NCBI RefSeq assembly: GCF_020567425.1
Contig: NZ_JAJCVJ010000001.1
Coordinates: forward strand, 434,001 to 498,000
DNA length: 64,000 bases
Origin: Salinirubrum litoreum
GTDB taxonomy: Archaea; Halobacteriota; Halobacteria; Halobacteriales; Haloferacaceae
Direction of reading: 5' to 3'
Position numbers and translations under genes: made by a program. How positions within the stretch are numbered: position 1 is the first letter of the stretch; each line of letters opens with the position of its first letter. Of this stretch, positions 16,807 to 25,710 are shown piece after piece. The notes beneath the pieces were generated by a model. It saw only the letters and a program-made list of their open reading frames with translations, searched no databases and was not told where the DNA came from.

Positions 16807-16907
16807 GCGGCGTCGCGGCGACCGACAGTTCCCGCCATCGGCGTCAGACGCCCGACAGACAGACGACCGACACCTGCGGAAGCCTTTTGCCGAAACCGCC
16901 CGACGTA

Positions 16908-17273
16908 GTGGAGGTGAAGCGACTCATCGCCGGCGTCCGCCGGAACCTCCCCGGTGGACTCCTCACGCTGGTCTCTGCTGTGGTCGTCGGCCTCGGTGGC
17001 AACGTCGTCCCGACCGCACCGACGCCCGGACTCTGGATCGTCGGTGTCGGCGTCACACTCCTCGTCGCGGGCGTGTTGGCGACACCCGGCGTCCGAGGCC
17101 TGCTGGACCGCACCTTCGGACTGGACCTGACACCGGACGCGACACGGACCCTGATCGCGCTGTTCGGCGTGCTGGCGGTCACGCTGACGGTCGCCTTCCT
17201 CGCCGGGAACCCCGACGTGGTGAGCGATCCGACCTCGTTGATCGGATCGACGGCCCGAGTGCGGACGCCGTGA
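16908..17273 (+). CDS. Membrane protein, 121 aa
   Basis: GTG start (in-frame ATG absent; the longer upstream frame overlaps cdd and is unlike protein). Three or four hydrophobic segments: LLTLVSAVVVGLGGNVV, LWIVGVGVTLLVAGVLA, and TLIALFGVLAVTLTVAFLAG. Function unknown. It lies between cdd and uridine phosphorylase, all on the same strand, so a link to nucleoside uptake is conceivable but unsupported. Confidence 0.6.
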   Translation: MEVKRLIAGVRRNLPGGLLTLVSAVVVGLGGNVVPTAPTPGLWIVGVGVTLLVAGVLATPGVRGLLDRTFGLDLTPDATRTLIALFGVLAVTLTVAFLAGNPDVVSDPTSLIGSTARVRTP

Positions 17274-17312
17274 CGACGTCGACGGAGACCGTGTCGGACC
17301 CGAGTGAGAGCC

Positions 17313-17320
17313 TATTTATC
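17313..17320 (+). promoter_or_regulatory. TATA box of uridine phosphorylase gene
   Basis: TATTTATC lies 24-31 bases before the ATG at 17344, so this gene has its own leaderless promoter rather than depending on cdd. Confidence 0.65.
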
Positions 17321-17343
17321 CGCCCCCGGCGAACGACCGGGCC

Positions 17344-18162
17344 ATGACTGGCGACAGCGAGGACCCCAACGACGAGGTCCAGTACCACCTCGAAGTCGGC
17401 CCCGGCGACGTGGCTGACGCCGTCCTGCTCCCCGGTAACCCCGAGCGTGTGGACAAGATCACCGCGCTGTGGGACGACCACGCGGAGGTCGCCCACCATC
17501 GCGAGTACCGTACCGCGACCGGCACCTACGACGGGGCGGACATCTCCGTCACCTCGACCGGCATCGGTTCGCCCTCCGCTGCCATCGCGATCGAGGAACT
17601 CGCCCGCGTCGGGGTCGATACCTTCGTTCGGGTCGGGTCCTGTGGCGCGATCCAACCGGAGATGGACGTGGGTGACCTGGTGATCACGTCTGGCGGTGTC
17701 CGGCAGGAGGGCACCTCCGACGAGTACGTCCGGGAGGACTACCCCGCCGTCGCCGACCACGAGGTCGTCTCCGCGCTGGTCGCCGCCGCCGAACGACTCG
17801 ACTACGACTACCACGTCGGCCTGACGATGTCGGCCGACTCCTTCTACGCCGGGCAGGGCCGACCGGGCTTCGAGGGGTTCGAGGCCGCTGGCAGCGACAC
17901 GCTCGTGCAGGAACTGCAGGACGCGAACGTCAAGAACATCGAGATGGAGGCCGCCGCGCTGTTGACCATCGCTAACGTCTACGGCCTGCGGGCCGGCGCG
18001 GTCTGTTCGGTGTACGCGAATCGGGTGACCGGCGAGTTCCGGACCGAGGGCGAGTCGAGAGCCGCCGAGACCGCGAGTCTGGCCGTGAAACTCCTCGCCC
18101 GGATGGACGCGGTGAAAGCCGAGGCCGGCGTGGATCGGTGGCACGCCGGCCTGTCGCTGTAG
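17344..18162 (+). CDS. Uridine phosphorylase-like nucleoside phosphorylase
   Basis: A 272-residue NP-I family phosphorylase. The phosphate-binding LLPGNPERVDKI comes early, and GIGSPSAAIAIEEL, VGSCGAIQPEMDVGDLVI and NIEMEAAALL (ribose/base binding) follow in order. The family cleaves uridine with phosphate to uracil and ribose 1-phosphate. Neighbouring cdd would supply uridine, and haloarchaea can route ribose 1-phosphate into central metabolism. Specificity for uridine is likely but not certain. Confidence 0.88.
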   Translation: MTGDSEDPNDEVQYHLEVGPGDVADAVLLPGNPERVDKITALWDDHAEVAHHREYRTATGTYDGADISVTSTGIGSPSAAIAIEELARVGVDTFVRVGSCGAIQPEMDVGDLVITSGGVRQEGTSDEYVREDYPAVADHEVVSALVAAAERLDYDYHVGLTMSADSFYAGQGRPGFEGFEAAGSDTLVQELQDANVKNIEMEAAALLTIANVYGLRAGAVCSVYANRVTGEFRTEGESRAAETASLAVKLLARMDAVKAEAGVDRWHAGLSL

Positions 18163-18279
18163 GTCACGACCGGTGGCCGGACGAACGCCGTCTGCTCGGC
18201 CGTCGCCGTAATCATCATCGACGATGGTCCGGATTCGCCCGCCATCGGGTCGTTCGCGGGCGGACAGTTTCGCAGGCCC

Positions 18280-18285
18280 TTTATC
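18280..18285 (+). promoter_or_regulatory. TATA box of NDH-2-like gene
   Basis: TTTATC lies 23-28 bases before the ATG at 18308, supporting that ATG over an in-frame start at 18224. Confidence 0.6.
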
Positions 18286-18307
18286 AGATGACGCCACACC
18301 TTCACCC

Positions 18308-19489
18308 ATGACTGCCGATGTCGTCGTACTCGGGGCCGGATACGCCGGTGCCGGTGCGGTGAAACGTTTCGAGGACGAGATCGACGCCGGCGAGGCGAAC
18401 CTGACCTGGGTGTCGGAACAGGACTACCACCTCGTGCTCCACGAGGTCCACCGCGTCATCCGCGATCCGTCGGTGGAGTCGAAGGTCGCCATCCCGGTCT
18501 CGGAGATCAAGTCCCCCTCGACGAACTTCGTCCAGGACCACGTCACCGGCGTCGACACCGACGCGCGCACCGTCCACGTCGCGGACGGCGACGACATCGA
18601 CTACGACTACCTGCTCGTGGCACTCGGCTCCGCCACCGCATTCTACGGCATCGAGGGACTGGAGGAGTACAGCCACACCCTCAAGAGCCTCGACGACGCC
18701 CGCGCCATCCACGAGGACGTGAAGCAGGCCGCCGCCGAGGCTTCCCGCACCGACCCGGCACAGGTCGTCGTCGGCGGGGCCGGCCTGTCGGGCATCCAGA
18801 CCGCCGGTGAGATCGCGGAGTACCGCGACAAGCACCGCGCACCGATCGACATCAAACTGGTCGAGGGACTCGACGAGGTCTTCCCCGGGAACGACCCCGA
18901 ACTGCAGGGTGCCCTCCGGAAGCGCCTCGAAGCGGCCGACATCGACATCCTGACCGGCGACTTCATCTCGAAGGTCGACGAGGAGACGATCTACCTCGGC
19001 GGCGGCGAGGACGAGGCGCCAGAGGAGTTGCCCTACGACGTGTCGGTCTGGACCGGCGGCATCACCGGCCAGGAGGAGGTCGCGGAGGCGAACGTCGAGA
19101 AGGACGAACGCTCGAACCGCATCTACGCGGACATGGACTTCCAGACGAGTAACGACCGCGTCTTCGCCATCGGCGACTCGGCGCTGATCGACCAGGGCGA
19201 CGACGAGTTCGCGCCGCCGACCGCACAGGCCGCGTGGGGTGCCGCAGAGGTCGCCGGCGAGAACCTCGCCCGATCGGTTCGCGGTGCGCCGCTGAAGTCG
19301 TGGACCCACACCGACAAGGGGACGCTCGTCTCGGTCGGCGAGAAGGCGGTCGCCCACGGCGTCGACCCACTGCCGATCGACACGTTCGGCGGGTTCGGCG
19401 CGAAGTTCCTGAAGAAGGCGGTCGCGGTGCGGTGGATCGCGGACGTGACCTCGCTCGGGCGTGGTCTGAACGCCTGGAGCGACATGTGA
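18308..19489 (+). CDS. NAD(P)/FAD-dependent oxidoreductase (NDH-2-like)
   Basis: A 393-residue flavoprotein of the type-II NADH dehydrogenase family. FAD loop GAGYAG is at 8-13; the second Rossmann loop GGAGLSGIQTAGE binds NAD(P)H; VFAIGDSALI is the FAD-ribityl motif. HEVHRVIRD is typical of haloarchaeal members. The C-terminus (FLKKAVAVRWIADVTSLGRGL) is amphipathic and could attach to the membrane, as NDH-2 does. Such enzymes pass electrons from NADH to quinone. Sulfide:quinone oxidoreductase is less likely since the expected Cys pairs are missing. Confidence 0.85.
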   Translation: MTADVVVLGAGYAGAGAVKRFEDEIDAGEANLTWVSEQDYHLVLHEVHRVIRDPSVESKVAIPVSEIKSPSTNFVQDHVTGVDTDARTVHVADGDDIDYDYLLVALGSATAFYGIEGLEEYSHTLKSLDDARAIHEDVKQAAAEASRTDPAQVVVGGAGLSGIQTAGEIAEYRDKHRAPIDIKLVEGLDEVFPGNDPELQGALRKRLEAADIDILTGDFISKVDEETIYLGGGEDEAPEELPYDVSVWTGGITGQEEVAEANVEKDERSNRIYADMDFQTSNDRVFAIGDSALIDQGDDEFAPPTAQAAWGAAEVAGENLARSVRGAPLKSWTHTDKGTLVSVGEKAVAHGVDPLPIDTFGGFGAKFLKKAVAVRWIADVTSLGRGLNAWSDM

Positions 19490-19547
19490 CGCTCGGCGAC
19501 TGACACCGCAATCTGCCACGGACTTCCCCCGACCGTATCCTCGTCTT

Positions 19548-20486
19548 TCACCGATTTCTCCCGACCGGGAACTTCACCCGGTCCGGATGCTGGTTCAGTT
19601 CCGCCAGCACACGCCGCGAGAGTTCGTTTCTGACACGCGCGCCCCGGCGTGGGTGGGTCGTGTACCGCAGTCGCAGTTCGACCCACGACTCCTGTTGCCG
19701 GACGTTGACGCTCGGGTGGTCCTGCACGTCGAGTTCGACCGGCGTCCGGGCGAGCGCGTCGGTGTACTCCGCGACGCCGCGCGTCATGTCGTCGCCGAGG
19801 TACGCTTCGGCGACGTCGACCATCCGCTCGCGGGCGAAGTCCAGGTCGGTCTCGTAGGCGACCTGCACGACGACCTCGTTCCAGATGGCGTCGAAGCCGG
19901 CGGTGTAGTTGACGACCTCCGAGGAGAGGACGACGCTGTTCGGCACCGTCACCACCCGCCCGGAGGGCTGGTTCGACGCGACGAGTTCGCCGTCGATCTC
20001 CCACAACTCCGTGACGAGGAAGTCCACCTCTACCACGTCGCCCTTCCGCCCCTCGATCTCGACGCGGTCGCCGACCTCGTAGGGCCGCTTCGTCATGATG
20101 TAGACCCACCCGAGGAGTGACAGCAGTGGCTGCTGGAGGGCGAAGGTGATGGCGAAGCCGATGACGCCGAAGGAGACGAGGACGCCGACCCACTGGTTCG
20201 TCACGATGCCGAGGACCGCGACGACCGTCACCGCACCGAAGGCGAGTCGGAGGACGTTCCGGGCGTCGTGGGCCCGGCGCTTGTTCGCGCTCCGGGCGAC
20301 GAGATACCGCGAGATCAGCAGGTAACACCCGTTCGCGCCGAGGACCACGCCGAGGGCGTACAACGCCTTCGCCGCCAGCAGTGTGAACGCGAACTCGTCG
20401 AGCAGCGGCGTCCCCTCGACGAGTGCGCCGGCGACCCCAGCGACGAGTGCGAGGAGCAGGGAGACGTAGCCGACTGGTCGTTTCAC
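19548..20486 (-). CDS. MscS-family mechanosensitive channel, 312 aa
   Basis: GTG start at 20486; the longer frame to 20762 is a shadow of the M20 gene. Four hydrophobic helices (about 5-25, 30-50, 70-90, 95-120) lead into the pore-lining segment and the beta domain: PYEVGDRVEIEGRKGDVVEVDF, then VTVPNSVVLSSEVVNY. The C-terminal domain is shorter than in E. coli MscS. It gates under membrane tension and protects against osmotic downshock. A second MscS gene is at 30282-31463. It is convergent with the NDH-2-like gene; 58 bases separate the stops. Confidence 0.88.
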   Translation of the reverse strand: MKRPVGYVSLLLALVAGVAGALVEGTPLLDEFAFTLLAAKALYALGVVLGANGCYLLISRYLVARSANKRRAHDARNVLRLAFGAVTVVAVLGIVTNQWVGVLVSFGVIGFAITFALQQPLLSLLGWVYIMTKRPYEVGDRVEIEGRKGDVVEVDFLVTELWEIDGELVASNQPSGRVVTVPNSVVLSSEVVNYTAGFDAIWNEVVVQVAYETDLDFARERMVDVAEAYLGDDMTRGVAEYTDALARTPVELDVQDHPSVNVRQQESWVELRLRYTTHPRRGARVRNELSRRVLAELNQHPDRVKFPVGRNR

Positions 20487-20517
20487 GGTCGGGTGTCGGT
20501 CGGGTGGTCGAAAAGGG

Positions 20518-21786
20518 TTAGGTTCCGCCCGCCGGCCGACCGCCTGCCGCGTCGGCGACGGCACCGGCCAGCACGCGCGTCGCGGTCGCGCAGTCGGCCC
20601 AGTCGGTCCACTCGCGGGGGTTGTGCGAGATGCCGTCTTCCGAGGGAGCAAAGAGGAGACAGGCGTCGGTGACGCTTGCCACGTGCATCGTGTCGTGGGC
20701 CGCGCCGGAGTGCAGGTCGATCGTCTCGACTCCGGCCCGGTCGCCCGCGTCGTGGGCCGCACTCCGGAGTCGGTCGCTCATCGCCGTCGGGTCGAGGTCG
20801 AAGGGACGCTCGAAACTCGTCTCGACGCCCCGGTCGGCCGCGAGCACCGAGAGGCTGGCCCGTGCCGACTCGACGATGGTCTCCATCGCCTCGCGGGTCA
20901 CGTCCCGCACGTCGACGCCGAGTTCGACGCGGCCGGGGACGACGTTCGTCGCGTTCGGCGAGACGGTCGCAGAGCCGACCGTGCCGACCGCGGTCTCGGA
21001 GTCCTCGGCGACGACCTCGGTCGCGGTCGCCTCCACGTCCAGGACGAACTCGCTCGCGGCCGCCAGCGCGTCGGTTCGCTGATCCATCGGCGTCGCGCCT
21101 GCGTGGTTCGCCTCGCCGAGAATCTCGACGTGACAGTGGGTGATCCCGGTGATCGTCGTCACGACGCCGACCGGCACGCCGGCCGATTCGAGCCGTGTGT
21201 CCTGTTCGATGTGGAGTTCGTACCAGGCGTCCCACTCGCTGGCGTCCAGACGGCCCTCCCCACGGAAGTCGATGTCGTCGAGTGCGTCCCCGAGTGTGGT
21301 GCCGTCGTCGTCCGCCAGCGCGATGGCGTCCGCGACCGACCGCTCGCCGGCCGCGACCGAGGAGCCGAGGAGGCCGTCGCCGAACCGGCCGCCCTCCTCC
21401 TCGGTGAAGGAGACGACCACGACCGGGCGCTCGGCTTCGACGCCGGCGTCCTGCATCGCCCGGACGGTTTCGAGCGCGGCGTAGACCCCGAGCGGTCCGT
21501 CGAAGATGCCGCCCTCCGGGACCGAGTCGAGGTGGCTCCCGACAGCCACCGGCGCGGCGTCCGGGTCGGCGGAGTCCGGGTCCCAGCGTCCGGCGACGTT
21601 GCCCACCGCGTCGACTGCGACGGTCAGGCCGGCGTCTCGGAGTCGCTCGACGAGGTACTCGCGCGCCTCGCGGTTGGCCTCGGTGCCACAACGGACGGTC
21701 CGGCCCCACCCCTCGTCGGTCGGAACCCGGCCGAACTCGCCGGTGGCCTCGATGTCGGCTCTGAGTCTCTCGGCGTCTACCTGCAT
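20518..21786 (-). CDS. M20 family Zn-dependent amidase/carbamoylase (AllC-type)
   Basis: A 422-residue enzyme of the hydantoinase/carbamoylase branch of M20. Metal ligands: H85 and D96 in GSHLDSVPEGGIFDGPLG, E130-E131 in FTEEEGG, H191 in YELHIEQ, and a C-terminal His in ISHNPREW. EANHAGATPMDQRTDAL is the family's dimer-domain signature. It hydrolyses N-carbamoyl amino acids, ureidoglycine-type compounds or allantoate; the substrate cannot be decided. It ends 31 bases upstream of the MscS start, so co-transcription is possible. Confidence 0.88.
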   Translation of the reverse strand: MQVDAERLRADIEATGEFGRVPTDEGWGRTVRCGTEANREAREYLVERLRDAGLTVAVDAVGNVAGRWDPDSADPDAAPVAVGSHLDSVPEGGIFDGPLGVYAALETVRAMQDAGVEAERPVVVVSFTEEEGGRFGDGLLGSSVAAGERSVADAIALADDDGTTLGDALDDIDFRGEGRLDASEWDAWYELHIEQDTRLESAGVPVGVVTTITGITHCHVEILGEANHAGATPMDQRTDALAAASEFVLDVEATATEVVAEDSETAVGTVGSATVSPNATNVVPGRVELGVDVRDVTREAMETIVESARASLSVLAADRGVETSFERPFDLDPTAMSDRLRSAAHDAGDRAGVETIDLHSGAAHDTMHVASVTDACLLFAPSEDGISHNPREWTDWADCATATRVLAGAVADAAGGRPAGGT

Positions 21787-21847
21787 GTGTCTGCGGTTTC
21801 GCGGGTCCGGTTATGTGGGTTGCTATCTCACTTCGCGGTATCGCGTC

Positions 21848-22666
21848 TCACTCCGGAAACAGCTCTTCCTCGCGCTCTATCGCGTCGATCCGGGCCACGT
21901 CCTCGTCGTCCAACGCGAGTTCACCGGCCCGCAGATTCGCCTCCAGGTGCGACCGACTCGACGCCTTCGGGATCACCGCGATGTCCTTCGCCCGGAGCCA
22001 CGCGACCGCGACCGCCGCCTCGGTCGTCTCGTGCTTCTCCGCGACCGCCGTGATCTCGGGCAGCTCGAACACCTTCCCGCCGGCGAGCGGGGAGTAGGCG
22101 ACCAGCCGGTAGCCGTGCTCGCGGGCGTGTTCCAGCAACTCGGGTCGCCGAAACAGCGGGTGGTACTCGGTCTGGTGGGCCACCAGCGGGCTGTCGAGGA
22201 TCGACACCGCCTCGTCGAGTTCAGCGACCGTGAAGTTGCTGACGCCGACGCCCCGGACCACGCCGTCCTCGCGGAGCGCGTCGAACGCAGGCAGTGTCGT
22301 CGCCGGGTCGTAGGTGTCGATGGGCCGGTGAACGTACAGCAGGTCGATGGTCTCGACGCCGAGTTTCTCGCGACTCGCCAGCGTCGACTCGCGGACGTCT
22401 GCGGCCGCGAGACTGTCGGCCCACACCTTCGTCGCCACCAGCACGTCCTCGCGCGGGACCGGCGAGTCCGCGAGGCCCTCGCCGACGACCGCCTCGTTCT
22501 CGTAGATCTGTGCGGTGTCGAGGTGGCGGTAGCCCACGTCCAGCGCGGTCGTGATCGCCTGCGGATCCTCGATGCCCATCGTCCCGAGTCCGACCGGCGG
22601 GATGGCTCCGGGTGTGAGCGCGTCGGCGCTCGTCTCGCTCACAGTGTCTTCCGTTTCGTTCGTCAT
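21848..22666 (-). CDS. Aldo/keto reductase
   Basis: A 272-residue (beta/alpha)8 reductase. Catalytic residues D50 and Y55 (HLDTAQIYENEA), K80 (VATKVW) and H113 (LLYVHRP) are all present, and PKASSRSHLEANL binds NADPH. I took ATG 22666; the extra 31 residues upstream are not conserved-looking. It reduces aldehydes or ketones, substrate unknown; 2,5-diketogluconate reductase-like members are its nearest pattern. Confidence 0.88.
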   Translation of the reverse strand: MTNETEDTVSETSADALTPGAIPPVGLGTMGIEDPQAITTALDVGYRHLDTAQIYENEAVVGEGLADSPVPREDVLVATKVWADSLAAADVRESTLASREKLGVETIDLLYVHRPIDTYDPATTLPAFDALREDGVVRGVGVSNFTVAELDEAVSILDSPLVAHQTEYHPLFRRPELLEHAREHGYRLVAYSPLAGGKVFELPEITAVAEKHETTEAAVAVAWLRAKDIAVIPKASSRSHLEANLRAGELALDDEDVARIDAIEREEELFPE

Positions 22667-22719
22667 GCCCCCCGGTGGTGTCCGGGGGAACTTAAACCGC
22701 GTCGTCCCGTCGGTCGCCT

Positions 22720-23076
22720 TTACACCGAGTCGTCCGGGTCGTGGTGTTCGCGCATCCACTCCGCCTCGGTCGCGTAGCGGTCGCGCTCTGCGGGATCGTC
22801 GACCGGTGCCAGTCGTTCTTCGGGCGCGTCGATGGCGGCCGTCACCGTCGGGGCGGAGCGGGCGAAGCCGTGGTGGGACCGCTCCTGCTGGAGGTACTGG
22901 CTCCCGTCGGGCGTCGCGTAGACGATCACGAGGATGTTCGGCGAGTCCGACGAGTAGGTCCGCTCGACCATCCAGAGCCGACGTGTCCGCGTCTCGTCGC
23001 TCCTGCCGTCCGCCGGCGTCTGTTCGGTCGTCACCCCGTCGCGGACGGTCGCCTCGCCGTGGGTCGTCTCTGTCAT
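22720..23076 (-). CDS. Hypothetical protein, 118 aa
   Basis: It starts with ATG 23076, is acidic throughout, and has a central strand-like core, RLWMVERTYSSDSPNILVIVYATPDGSQYLQQER, ending in a charged C-terminus. Not recognised as a named domain. The aldo/keto reductase start is 53 bases downstream on the same strand. A cytosolic protein; function unknown. Confidence 0.6.
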   Translation of the reverse strand: MTETTHGEATVRDGVTTEQTPADGRSDETRTRRLWMVERTYSSDSPNILVIVYATPDGSQYLQQERSHHGFARSAPTVTAAIDAPEERLAPVDDPAERDRYATEAEWMREHHDPDDSV

Positions 23077-23182
23077 ACCTGTCCCTTCGACTGCCGGGAG
23101 CATATACCCGGAAATCGCTTCCCGGCGGGTGAGAACCGCCGGGACTCGGCGGACGGTCTCTGTTCCGGAGCCGTCGACGGTC

Positions 23183-23839
23183 TCAGCCGTCGAGTATCCC
23201 GTGCAGATCGTACAGCGAATCGAGGTCGTGGGTCGGGTCCGGTTCGGGCGTGTGGCCGGCACGGTGGCTCCGGCGGACGAACGCCGAGTCGATCCCGACC
23301 GCCTCGGCCGCCGCCACGTCCGAGTCCGAGTCGCCGACGAACAGCGGGTTCCGGGCGTCCAGTGCCCGCACCGCCCGGTCGAGGTAGTAAGGGTTCGGCT
23401 TCTTCCGGTGGAGGCTCTCGACGGTCGGCTCTCTGCCGATCGCGGGGTCGAACAGGTGCGCCATGTCGAAGTGCGAGAGGAGGAAGTCGATCGTCGTCTG
23501 CTGGTTCGTGGAGACGATCGCCTTCGGGAGTTCGATCCCGGCCACGGCGTCGACGTCGTCGTACAGCGACTTCTGTCCGGCCCGGATCGCGTCCTGCTGG
23601 GCGACCGAACTCGCGTGGTCGCGGCTGGCCCAGAGCGTCTCCGGATCGACGCCGTAGGTCTCTGCGACCCGGTGGACCGTCTCCGGCGCGACACCGAGCG
23701 TCATCGCCTCGACGTGCTCCTCGGCGGGGTCGGTGACGCCGACCGTCTCGAAGGCGATCCGAGTGGACTCCACGAGGAGCGACCGGTCCGCGAGGTCCAC
23801 GAGGACGCCGTCGTTGTCGAAGATGACCGCGTCGTACAC
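23183..23839 (-). CDS. HAD-superfamily hydrolase
   Basis: A 218-residue protein with GTG start at 23839. Motif I is DNDGVLVD (the second Asp is the general acid), motif II Ser/Thr lies in AIVSTNQQ, motif III Lys in KKPNPYY, and motif IV is GDSDSD. The cap is the small helical insertion (LADRSLLVESTRIAFETV...). The family dephosphorylates small metabolites, phosphoglycolate being a typical substrate. It shares the strand with the SDR gene, 61 bases apart. Confidence 0.85.
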   Translation of the reverse strand: MYDAVIFDNDGVLVDLADRSLLVESTRIAFETVGVTDPAEEHVEAMTLGVAPETVHRVAETYGVDPETLWASRDHASSVAQQDAIRAGQKSLYDDVDAVAGIELPKAIVSTNQQTTIDFLLSHFDMAHLFDPAIGREPTVESLHRKKPNPYYLDRAVRALDARNPLFVGDSDSDVAAAEAVGIDSAFVRRSHRAGHTPEPDPTHDLDSLYDLHGILDG

Positions 23840-23900
23840 ACCGGAGAGAGCGCCCGTGTCGGCAAAACGCTTCCCACTGTCTCGACGACGCTCCGGTGCG

Positions 23901-24746
23901 TCAGATCGCCGGCGTGTCCAGCGAGAACGGCTCGGGTCGGCGACCGTCCACGTCCACCACGTCGTACTCCCGCGCGAGTTCCGCGACCCGCGCGACCGTC
24001 CCGGTTCGCGCGCCGACGTTCGGATCGCCGGCCAGCGCCGCGACGACCCGACCGACGAACGCCGGAGAGTGCGTCTCCGCCGGTACCGCCGCGCCCGCCT
24101 CGGCGAACGTGGCTTCGACACGCTCGGTCCGGGTGAACCCCGGCTGGACGACCAGCGACGTGACCGCAGTCTCCGCCTCGCGCAGTTCGTAGGCCATCGC
24201 CCGGCCCAGTCGTTCGACCGCGGTCTTCGCCACGTCGTAGGGGAGACTCCCGCGATACTTCGGGCCGTCACCGGCCGACACCGTGACGATCAGCCCACGT
24301 TCGCTCCGCCGGAGCAGGGGGACCGCGAGTCGACTGGCGGTGAAGGCGGGCCGGACACCGGCGTCGAACATCGCATCCCACCGGCGGGTCGACTGCTCCC
24401 AGAAGGGCGCGTCGAACGACTCGTCGTAGCCTTCGTAGCCACCCCACGCGTTGTTGACGAGCAGATCCAGTCGGCCCTGTTCGCTCGTCATGCGCTCGAA
24501 CAACAGGCGCACGTCTTCGTCGTCGGTGTGGTCACACCGGACCGCGATGCCGGTGCCGCCCGCCGCCGTCACCGCCTCGGCCGTGGCGTCCACGGTTCCC
24601 GGCAGGTTCTCCGTCCTGTCGTCGGCGACGCTTCGGCCCGTGACGTACACCGTCGCGCCCGCCGTGCCGAGTTCGACGGCGACACCGCGCCCCACACCTC
24701 TGCTCGCACCCGTCACCACGGCGACCCGCCCCGAGAGATCGGTCAT
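23901..24746 (-). CDS. Short-chain dehydrogenase/reductase
   Basis: A 281-residue classical SDR. NAD(P) loop TGASRGVG (12-19), NNAWGG (98-103), and catalytic S157, Y170 and K174 (YDVAK) are present. VYVTGRSVADDR after strand 2 suggests NADP preference. Substrate unknown. The C-terminal extension of about 30 acidic residues is haloarchaeal. It is followed by the HAD gene on the same strand. Confidence 0.88.
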   Translation of the reverse strand: MTDLSGRVAVVTGASRGVGRGVAVELGTAGATVYVTGRSVADDRTENLPGTVDATAEAVTAAGGTGIAVRCDHTDDEDVRLLFERMTSEQGRLDLLVNNAWGGYEGYDESFDAPFWEQSTRRWDAMFDAGVRPAFTASRLAVPLLRRSERGLIVTVSAGDGPKYRGSLPYDVAKTAVERLGRAMAYELREAETAVTSLVVQPGFTRTERVEATFAEAGAAVPAETHSPAFVGRVVAALAGDPNVGARTGTVARVAELAREYDVVDVDGRRPEPFSLDTPAI

Positions 24747-24822
24747 AGGGCCAACACGCTCCGCGAGAGAATGTAGCTATCGCGCTCTGAGGACCACTGC
24801 TCTCGTGCCCTGAGGACCATTC

Positions 24823-25710
24823 CTATCGCGTCCCTGAGACCACCGCGAGGGCGGTGGTGAGCGCGTACAGTCCGATCCCGACGAGCACGATGGTCCCGCC
24901 GGCCGCGAGTCCGAACGCGTACGAGAGCGTCACGCCGACGAGCACCGCGACGAGACCGGAGAGCACCGCGAGCAGGACCGACTCGCGGAAGCTCCGGGCG
25001 ACCTGTGTGGCGGTGGCGACCGGGACGACCAGCATCGCGGCGACGAGGATGACACCCATCATCTGCATCGCGCCGACGACGACCAGCGCCGTGAGGAGCG
25101 CGAGCAGCCGGTTGATCCGTGGCACGTCGATCCCCGCCACGTGGGCCGACGACTCGTCGAAGGTGACGTAGACCAGTTGTCGGTAGGTCAGCAGGACGGT
25201 GCCGGTGACGAAGACGCCGAGGACGAGGAGGAGTTCGACGTTCGCCTGCGTGAGCGTCGAGAGACTCCCGAACAGGTACTGGCCGATGCTGACCGCGATG
25301 CCCCCGTCGGTCAGGCTGACGAGAACCGTGCCCAGCGCGAACCCGCCGGAGAGCACGATGGCCATCGACACGTCGTTGTAGACGTCGGTGTACTCCGAGA
25401 GCAGTTCGATCACGAGGCCGGCGACGACCGCGACGGCCAGCGCGGTCAGTGCCGGCGGGACAACGACCCCGAGCACGCTGGTCAGGAACAACCCGACGGC
25501 GACCCCGGCGAAGGCCGTGTGCGCCAGCGTGTCGCCGATCATCGCCATCCGGCGGTGGACGAGGAAGGACCCCACGAGCGGCGCGACGACCGCGATGCAG
25601 ACCCCGGCGATCACTGCCCGACGCATGAAGCCGTAGCTCAGCATCTCGGTCAGGAAGCCGACGACGAGCGGCGGGTGGGTGCCGGCGACGCCGGCGGACA
25701 GCGCGCCCAT
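24823..25710 (-). CDS. Zinc/manganese ABC transporter permease (ZnuB/ABC-3)
   Basis: An ABC-3 family permease of 295 residues with about eight transmembrane helices (GVCIAVVAPLVGSFLVHRRM; GFALGTVLVSL; LALLTALVVVGAMQMMGVIL; GTIVLVGIGLYALTTALAV). It forms the channel for metal import. The ATG at 25710 overlaps the ATPase stop (TGATG); a GTG one codon earlier is possible. It is the third gene of the operon substrate-binding protein, ATPase, permease. Confidence 0.93.
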   Translation of the reverse strand: MGALSAGVAGTHPPLVVGFLTEMLSYGFMRRAVIAGVCIAVVAPLVGSFLVHRRMAMIGDTLAHTAFAGVAVGLFLTSVLGVVVPPALTALAVAVVAGLVIELLSEYTDVYNDVSMAIVLSGGFALGTVLVSLTDGGIAVSIGQYLFGSLSTLTQANVELLLVLGVFVTGTVLLTYRQLVYVTFDESSAHVAGIDVPRINRLLALLTALVVVGAMQMMGVILVAAMLVVPVATATQVARSFRESVLLAVLSGLVAVLVGVTLSYAFGLAAGGTIVLVGIGLYALTTALAVVSGTR

